64,000 nt of DNA from Catenuloplanes niger. Its GTDB lineage: Bacteria > Actinomycetota > Actinomycetes > Mycobacteriales > Micromonosporaceae. The stretch spans positions 1,559,001-1,623,000 of the forward strand of contig NZ_JAVDYC010000001.1 in assembly GCF_031458255.1 (NCBI RefSeq), given 5' to 3'. The notes below the pieces were generated by a model. The model saw only the letters and a program-made list of their open reading frames with translations. It did no database searches and was not told where the DNA came from. Below are positions 59,393 to 64,000 of this stretch, piece after piece; positions within the stretch are counted from its first letter, which is position 1, and each line of letters starts with the position of its first letter. The position numbers and the translations under genes were made by a program.

Positions 59393-60580
59393 GTGGACCT
59401 CGCCACGTCGCGCCGCCGGATGGCGCTGTTCACCCTGTTCCTGACCGTGGGGATGGGCCTGTCGTCGTGGGTGACGCGCACGCCGGACATCCGCGACCTG
59501 CTCGGCGCGTCCACCGCGGAGATGGGGCTGGTGCTGTTCGGGCTGTCCGCCGGGTCGATGGCCGGCATCCTGTCGTCCGGCGTGCTGGTCAGCCGGTTCG
59601 GCGCCCGCCCGGTCGTCACGGCCGGCGCGCTCGCCGTCGCCGCCGCCATGCCGCTGACCGGCGCCGGTGCCGCGATGTCGCAGAGCGTCGTCGTGGCCGC
59701 GGGCCTGTTCGTGTTCGGGCTCGGCATGGGCGGCGGCGAGGTCGGCATGAACATCGAGGGCGCGGACGTCGAACGCGTGCTCGGCCGTCCGGTCCTGCCC
59801 GCGCTGCACGGGTGCTTCAGCCTCGGTACGGTGCTCGGCGCGGCCTCCGGGATGGCGCTGACCGCGGCGTCGTTCCCGGTCGCGTGGCACCTCGGCCTGA
59901 TCGGGGCGGCCGCGCTGCCGCTGGTGGCGTGGTCCGCGGCCCAGCTGCCCGCCGGCACCGGGCGCACCGCGGCGCGCGACGCCCGCCACCGTTCCGGGCC
60001 GCCGGTCTGGCGGGACGGCCGGCTCGCGCTGATCGGCCTGATCGTGCTGGCGATGGCGCTGGCCGAGGGCGCGGCCAACGACTGGCTGCCGCTGCTGATG
60101 GTGGACGGCCACGGCCTGGACCCGGCGCTCGGCTCCGGTGTCTACGTCGCGTTCGCGGCCGCGATGACGGTCGGCCGCTTCACCGGCACGTCCCTCATCG
60201 ACCGCTTCGGCCGGGTGGCCGTGCTGTGCGCCAGCGCGATCGTCGGCGGCGCCGGGCTCGCGCTGGTCATCTTCGTCGACGACGCGATCGTCGCCGGCGC
60301 GGCCGTGCTGCTCTGGGGCCTCGGCGCCGCGCTCGGCTTCCCGGTCGTCCTCTCCGCCGCCGCCGACTCCGGCCCCGACCCCACCGCCCGGGTCTCCCTG
60401 GTCGCCACGGTCGGCTACCTCGCCTTCCTGGTCGGCCCGCCCGCGCTCGGCGGGCTCGGCGAGCTCTACGGCCTGCGCAACGCGATGATCGTCGTGCTCG
60501 CCTTCCTGGCCCTCGCCGCCGCCCTGGCCCCGGCCCTGAAGCCCCGGGTGGCGGACGCGCTGCCGGTCTCGGGCAGGTGA
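59393..60580 (+). CDS. Major facilitator superfamily transporter
   Basis: 395 residues from GTG 59393, GGAAGGA upstream. Twelve hydrophobic helices in two halves; motif-A-like LVSRFGARPV after helix 2 and LIDRFGRVA in the second half. It is similar to the YbjJ/fucose-permease-like group (GANDW loop). Export or uptake of a small molecule under control of the divergent TetR is likely; substrate unknown. Confidence 0.9.
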   Translation: MDLATSRRRMALFTLFLTVGMGLSSWVTRTPDIRDLLGASTAEMGLVLFGLSAGSMAGILSSGVLVSRFGARPVVTAGALAVAAAMPLTGAGAAMSQSVVVAAGLFVFGLGMGGGEVGMNIEGADVERVLGRPVLPALHGCFSLGTVLGAASGMALTAASFPVAWHLGLIGAAALPLVAWSAAQLPAGTGRTAARDARHRSGPPVWRDGRLALIGLIVLAMALAEGAANDWLPLLMVDGHGLDPALGSGVYVAFAAAMTVGRFTGTSLIDRFGRVAVLCASAIVGGAGLALVIFVDDAIVAGAAVLLWGLGAALGFPVVLSAAADSGPDPTARVSLVATVGYLAFLVGPPALGGLGELYGLRNAMIVVLAFLALAAALAPALKPRVADALPVSGR

Positions 60581-60591
60581 GCCACGGGTGG

Positions 60592-61488
60592 TCAGTCCTC
60601 GATCGTCGACGGTGGGGTGCCGAGCGCGTCCAGGGCCGGCCACAGCTCGGCCGGGACCGGGGAGGTGCGCATGGCCTCCAGGTCGGCGACGCGCTCGACC
60701 CGGCCGATGCCGACGACGGTGGAGTCGATGTCCGGGTTGCGCAGCGAGAAGTGCAGCGCGGCGACCGGCAGCGACAGGCCGAAGCCCGCGCACACGTCCC
60801 GGGCCCGGTCGACCCAGGCGAGCAGCTCGGGTGAGGCCTCGCGGTAGGCGTAGCGGGTGTCCCGGCCGGCGAGCAGCCCACCGCCGAACGGGGCCGCGTT
60901 GAAGACGCCCATGCCGCGCGCGACGGCCTCCGCGATCAACGGCTCCGCGCGGCGGTCGACCAGCGTGTAGCGGTTGTGGGTGAGCAGCACGTCGAACGCG
61001 CCGCTGGTGACGTAGCGCGTCATCAGCGCGATCTCGCCGGCCGCGACGCCGATCGCGCCGACCAGGCCCTGCTCCTTCAGCTCCCGCAGGCCCTGCACGG
61101 CGCCGCCGGGGGCGAACGCCTCCTCGACCGTGATCGTGTACGGGTCGTGCAGGTGCAGCAGCGGCAGCCGGTCGAGGCCGAGCCGCGCGGTGCTCTCCTC
61201 GAACGAGCGCCACACCCGGTCCCGGTCGAACCGGCCGGTCCCCGCGTCCGCGTCGACCTTCGTGACGATGGTCTTGCCGTGCTCGGGAAACGCGCGCCGG
61301 GCCAGGCCGAGCGCGGTCTCGCTGCGGCCGGCCGCGTAGTTGTTCGACGTGTCGATCACCGCGGACGGGCCGGTGAGCAGCGCGAGCGCGAGCGCGGCGG
61401 ACTCCGGCGCGGGCGAGCCGTCCGGCTGTGCCGGGTTGCCGAGGAACGACGTGCCGAGGCTGACGGGACTGACGGGGAAACCGATCAT
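60592..61488 (-). CDS. Aldo/keto reductase
   Basis: 298 residues from ATG 61488 (CATGAT six bases upstream may be its -10). AKR tetrad visible: Asp and Tyr in DTSNNYAAGRSE, Lys in TIVTKVDAD, His in LLHLHDP. The SLGTSFLGNP and NRYTLVDRRAEPLI stretches resemble D-threo-aldose (L-fucose) 1-dehydrogenases. Convergent with the MFS gene, 11 bp apart, so a sugar-related pair is possible but unproven. Confidence 0.9.
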   Translation of the reverse strand: MIGFPVSPVSLGTSFLGNPAQPDGSPAPESAALALALLTGPSAVIDTSNNYAAGRSETALGLARRAFPEHGKTIVTKVDADAGTGRFDRDRVWRSFEESTARLGLDRLPLLHLHDPYTITVEEAFAPGGAVQGLRELKEQGLVGAIGVAAGEIALMTRYVTSGAFDVLLTHNRYTLVDRRAEPLIAEAVARGMGVFNAAPFGGGLLAGRDTRYAYREASPELLAWVDRARDVCAGFGLSLPVAALHFSLRNPDIDSTVVGIGRVERVADLEAMRTSPVPAELWPALDALGTPPSTIED

Positions 61489-61503
61489 CACCCCATCATG
61501 CAC

Positions 61504-61532
61504 GTGGGGCCGGCGGCGGGCGCCGGCCCCAC
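61504..61532 (-). terminator. Terminator hairpin after the trypsin-like gene
   Basis: Perfect 12-bp arms GTGGGGCCGGCG and CGCCGGCCCCAC with loop GCGGG, 12 bp past the protease stop and just before the aldo/keto reductase start. Confidence 0.7.
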
Positions 61533-61543
61533 ATGATCGGTGG

Positions 61544-62281
61544 TCAGGCGGGCAGCCCGCCGACCTGCGTGTTGACCCAGGCGCGGATCGACGACAGGTC
61601 GCCGTAGATGGACGGCCCGGTGGCGCAGGTGGAGTTGTTGTTGCCGGCGCGGCTGGTCACGCCGATCAGCTGCCAGCGGCCGCCGACGCTGCGGACCTGC
61701 GGGCCACCGGAGTCGCCGTAGCAGGCGCCCGCGTTGCCGTTCGTGTTGTTCGTGCAGATCTCGTACGCGGCGTCGATGCCGGAACACCGGCTGTCCGCCA
61801 CGATCGAGGTGTCCAGCTCGTTCGCGACCGCGGGCGCGGAGCCGCAGCCACGGGTCGGGCAGGTCTGGCCCCAGCCGATGATCCGGGTGGCGGTGCCGAC
61901 CGCGCCGGACGCCGTGGGGATCGGCGCCGGTGCGTAGGAGACCGCGGAGCCGAGCTGCAGCAGCTTGACGTCGATCCGGGGGTGGGTGATCGCGCGGGTC
62001 ACGGCGACGACCGTGCCGCCGCTGGTCCGGTTGACGCTTCCGACACGTACCGTCGAGGGGGTGGGGCAGTGTGCGGCCGTGACGGCCCAGTTGTTCTTGA
62101 TCAGCGAGCCGGTGCACCCGGACACGTAGACCATGAACGAGTAGTTTTCGGAGGCCGGCCGCCCGTTGACGACCTGGATGCCGAAGTCCGGCTCCGGCGC
62201 CGGCGCCGCCACGGCGGCGGACGGCGCGAGCAGACCGGCGATCACGAGACCGGCGGCGGCGATGAGGCGAGAGATGCGCAT
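61544..62281 (-). CDS. Secreted trypsin-like serine protease (S1)
   Basis: 245 residues. Signal peptide to AAVAAP. Catalytic His in AVTAAHC, Asp in IDVKLLQL, Ser in GDSGGP; N-terminal VVNGRPA replaces the usual IVGG activation start. Cys pairs are typical of streptomycete trypsins. The A/T-rich upstream sequence holds an imperfect inverted repeat at 62310-62328 (GTTTCGATA / TATCAAAC). An SSI-type inhibitor is encoded at 12.6 kb in the same window. Confidence 0.92.
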   Translation of the reverse strand: MRISRLIAAAGLVIAGLLAPSAAVAAPAPEPDFGIQVVNGRPASENYSFMVYVSGCTGSLIKNNWAVTAAHCPTPSTVRVGSVNRTSGGTVVAVTRAITHPRIDVKLLQLGSAVSYAPAPIPTASGAVGTATRIIGWGQTCPTRGCGSAPAVANELDTSIVADSRCSGIDAAYEICTNNTNGNAGACYGDSGGPQVRSVGGRWQLIGVTSRAGNNNSTCATGPSIYGDLSSIRAWVNTQVGGLPA

Positions 62282-62705
62282 GCCGCCGACCCTATGGCCA
62301 CATTTAATAGTTTCGATACATATCAAACGGGGCCTATCACCGGAAGATGGTGCGGCACAAGACGTCGAGGCCAGCCGGCCGGGCGCGGCGGCAACACCCT
62401 CGACCGGACCGCGGCGTGCCGTGCGGCCCGTATCGTCCACAGCAGGCGGCAGCCCGACAACGGGTGCACGGCCCGGCGGTCGCGTAACCACCCGGCGGTG
62501 ACCCGTCCGGACGTGCGGGGCCGGTCTCGGTCGCTACCACGAGGGCCAGTCGGTCGCGCTCGGCGCGTTCGCCCTCGGGTGGCTGCCGGACCTCCTGGCC
62601 GCCTGATCGGGTGACCGCTCGCGGGCGACGCCGTCCCGCGGGACGCGCCGGTGCGGATGGCGACGCGCGGGCCGGAGCGACCGGCGGTACGGATAAACTG
62701 ACGCA
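62282..62705. other. Divergent intergenic region, protease / SpoIIE phosphatase
   Basis: 424 bp. No intact gene. A short plus-strand frame (62520-62606) ends in a C-terminus-like peptide (LGRYHEGQSVALGAFALG then a stop 9 codons on) that could be a gene remnant but has no start. The -10 TAAACT (62694-62699) of the phosphatase lies at its right end. Confidence 0.45.
62694..62699 (+). promoter_or_regulatory. -10 element of the SpoIIE-type phosphatase gene
   Basis: TAAACT, six bases before ATG 62706; leaderless spacing. Confidence 0.5.
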
Positions 62706-64000
62706 ATGGCTGACGACGGCGCGCCTGCCCCGGAGCAGGCCGCTGCGATCGTCCAGGAGATCCTCGCCGGCATTCCCGCGGGCTGTTCGTGGCTGCTGCC
62801 GGTCACCGGTCCGGACGGCACCGTCACCGACTTCCGGGTCGCCGCGGCCGGCGACCGGGTGCCGGACATCTACCACCGCGGCGCCAGCCGCCTGGGCAGC
62901 ACCCTGTCCGCGCTCTACCCCAGCATGGTCGGCGGCCCGCTGTGGGAGCTCTACCAGCGCGTGCTGGCGACCGGTGAGCCCGGCGAACTGGACGAGTTCG
63001 TGCACGACGGGACGCACTCCGGCGTGGTGGCCCGCTCGGTCTTCACGGTCAGCGTCCGGCCCGTGCTCGGTGGCCTGCTGGTGGTCTGGCAGCGCCAGGA
63101 CGAGCAGGCGCGCCGGCTCGCGCACACCGAGTTGCTCGGCAGCCTCGGCTGGTCGGAGTACGACCTGCACACCGGCCGGACCGACTGGTCGCCGGGGATG
63201 TACCCGGTGTTCGGCCGGGACCCGGCCGACGGGCCGCTGACCCGGATGGAGCTGGCCGCGCTGATGCTGCCGGAGGACCGCGGCCTGGCCGAGACCGCGT
63301 GGCAGACACTGGACAGCGGTGCCACGTCGGACGTGACCGTGCGGTTCCGGGTCGGCGACGGGGTCAAGCACCTGCGGATCCTGGCGGACACCGCGCGGGA
63401 CGCGGACGGCAAACCGGTCAAGATCTACACGGTGGTGCAGGACGTGACCGCGCGTGTCGACACGCGTACCGAGCTGGAGCGGCTCGGTGACCAGCTGCGC
63501 ACCCGGGAGATCACCGCGCTGGCCGAGCACCGCCTCGCCGGGCAGCTGCAGAACATGATCCAGCCGGTGCCGCGCGACCCGTTCCCGCTCGCCGGCCTGG
63601 ACGCGATGGTCAGCTACCTGCCCGCGGAGCGCGCCGTGCTGGTCGGCGGCGACTGGTACCACGCGCAGACGCTTCCCGACGGCCCGGTCGTGCTCGCGAT
63701 CGGCGACGTGGCCGGCCACGGCCTGGACGCGGCCAGCGGCATGGCGCACCTGCGGTTCGCGCTGGTCGCATGGCTCTCCATCGGCCTGCGCGACCCGGGT
63801 GTGCTGCTCGGTCACCTCAACCGGCTCTGCCTCCAGCTGCGGATCACCGGCACCGCCGTGATCGCGCTCTTCGACCCGGCCACCCGCGTGCTGCGCTGGG
63901 CCCGAGCCGGCCATCCCGCGCCGCTGCTGTCCCGGTCCGGGGCGGCCACGGAACTGGACCGGCCGGACGGCCTGCTGCTCGGCGCCATCGCGGACACGGA
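62706..64000 (+). CDS. PAS-domain SpoIIE-type (PP2C) phosphatase, 3'-truncated
   Basis: 431 residues are visible before the window ends. Start MADDGAPAPEQAAAIVQEIL; a first PAS-like region (about 20-140), a second PAS/PAC (about 145-260, with LGWSEYDLHTGRTDWSPGMY), and the SpoIIE catalytic domain from about 285 with metal-binding Asp in GGDWYH and GDVAGHGLDAA. Such phosphatases dephosphorylate anti-anti-sigma factors and so release SigB/SigF-type sigma factors, one of which is encoded at 20.5 kb; a functional link is only inferred. Confidence 0.92.
   Translation, partial: MADDGAPAPEQAAAIVQEILAGIPAGCSWLLPVTGPDGTVTDFRVAAAGDRVPDIYHRGASRLGSTLSALYPSMVGGPLWELYQRVLATGEPGELDEFVHDGTHSGVVARSVFTVSVRPVLGGLLVVWQRQDEQARRLAHTELLGSLGWSEYDLHTGRTDWSPGMYPVFGRDPADGPLTRMELAALMLPEDRGLAETAWQTLDSGATSDVTVRFRVGDGVKHLRILADTARDADGKPVKIYTVVQDVTARVDTRTELERLGDQLRTREITALAEHRLAGQLQNMIQPVPRDPFPLAGLDAMVSYLPAERAVLVGGDWYHAQTLPDGPVVLAIGDVAGHGLDAASGMAHLRFALVAWLSIGLRDPGVLLGHLNRLCLQLRITGTAVIALFDPATRVLRWARAGHPAPLLSRSGAATELDRPDGLLLGAIADT

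Noticed and set aside
62520-62606. Short plus-strand C-terminus-like peptide ending LPDLLAA
   Set aside because: Only about 28 codons between stops, no start codon; could be the stump of a lost gene but cannot be supported.
1-64000. tRNA, rRNA, CRISPR array, insertion sequence, prophage or integrase
   Set aside because: I looked for cloverleaf-like sequences, regularly spaced repeats, transposase motifs and phage structural genes and saw none; the short tandem repeats present lack spacers or flanking elements. Profile searches would be needed to be certain about small RNAs.

Overview
The window is very G+C-rich throughout, with strong G/C bias at third codon positions, GTG starts, SsgA-free but ANTAR-, F420-, SSI- and type VII-related genes, and many promoters that fit the actinobacterial leaderless pattern. 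It looks like chromosome of a filamentous or spore-forming actinomycete. The style (GAF-ANTAR arrays, SSI, soluble and membrane chemoreceptors, large secreted glycosidases) suggests Micromonosporaceae such as Actinoplanes or Catenuloplanes, but that placement is inference. I recognise 58 protein genes (two truncated by the window ends, one broken by a stop codon), plus one doubtful decayed gene. I saw no rRNA, tRNA, CRISPR array, transposase or integrase.

Layout. 1-4.3 kb: end of a membrane acyltransferase, an OmpR-type two-component cassette with a GerMN lipoprotein, and a divergent SGNH lipoprotein. 4.4-6.4 kb: a TetR repressor and a TetX-like flavin monooxygenase sharing a promoter with two palindromic operators; the repressor 3' end runs into a 20-bp tandem repeat. 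6.4-8.3 kb: secreted beta-propeller-like protein. 8.4-11.0 kb: a four-gene type VII effector module (EspC-like partner, WXG carrier, separate DddA-like SCP1.201-family deaminase, Imm1 immunity protein). 11.4-16.4 kb: P450, SSI-type protease inhibitor, berberine-bridge oxidase, MmyB-type regulator and alpha/beta hydrolase. 16.4-21.4 kb: four GAF-ANTAR regulators in a row (one interrupted by an amber codon), a LapA-like membrane protein and a SigB/SigF-type sigma factor with striking hairpins. 21.6-24.8 kb: secreted sialidase and a metalloprotease with ricin domains. 25.3-32.7 kb: CNNM/CorC protein, TetR, LD-carboxypeptidase, voltage-gated channel, glycerophosphodiesterase, a NarL-type pair whose start codons abut back to back, and a Wzz-like protein. 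32.8-37.7 kb: F420 oxidoreductase, GH3 glycosidase with a LacI-type operator, lytic transglycosylase. 37.8-44.8 kb: chemoreceptor, TctCBA tricarboxylate importer divergent from a TcuA-like flavoprotein, ricin-lectin protein. 44.9-53.5 kb: a second NarL pair, TetR/SDR, a soluble double-GAF chemoreceptor with CxxCxxC, GNAT, lysozyme-like protein, and an orphan HEFGH metallopeptidase. 53.5-64 kb: ECF sigma factor and partner, GH30 glycosidase with a LacI-type operator, TetR/MFS, aldo/keto reductase, trypsin-like protease, and a truncated SpoIIE phosphatase.

Themes. (1) Secreted carbohydrate- and protein-degrading enzymes, two with LacI-type operators. (2) Dense signal transduction: three histidine-kinase pairs, two sigma factors, four ANTAR proteins, two chemoreceptors, a SpoIIE phosphatase and four TetR proteins. 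(3) Local cassettes with visible operators next to the gene they control. (4) Competition: the deaminase toxin-immunity module is the most distinctive system here. Its effector is split, so the toxin domain is on a polypeptide separate from the WXG carrier, with both genes and the immunity gene translationally coupled or nearly so.
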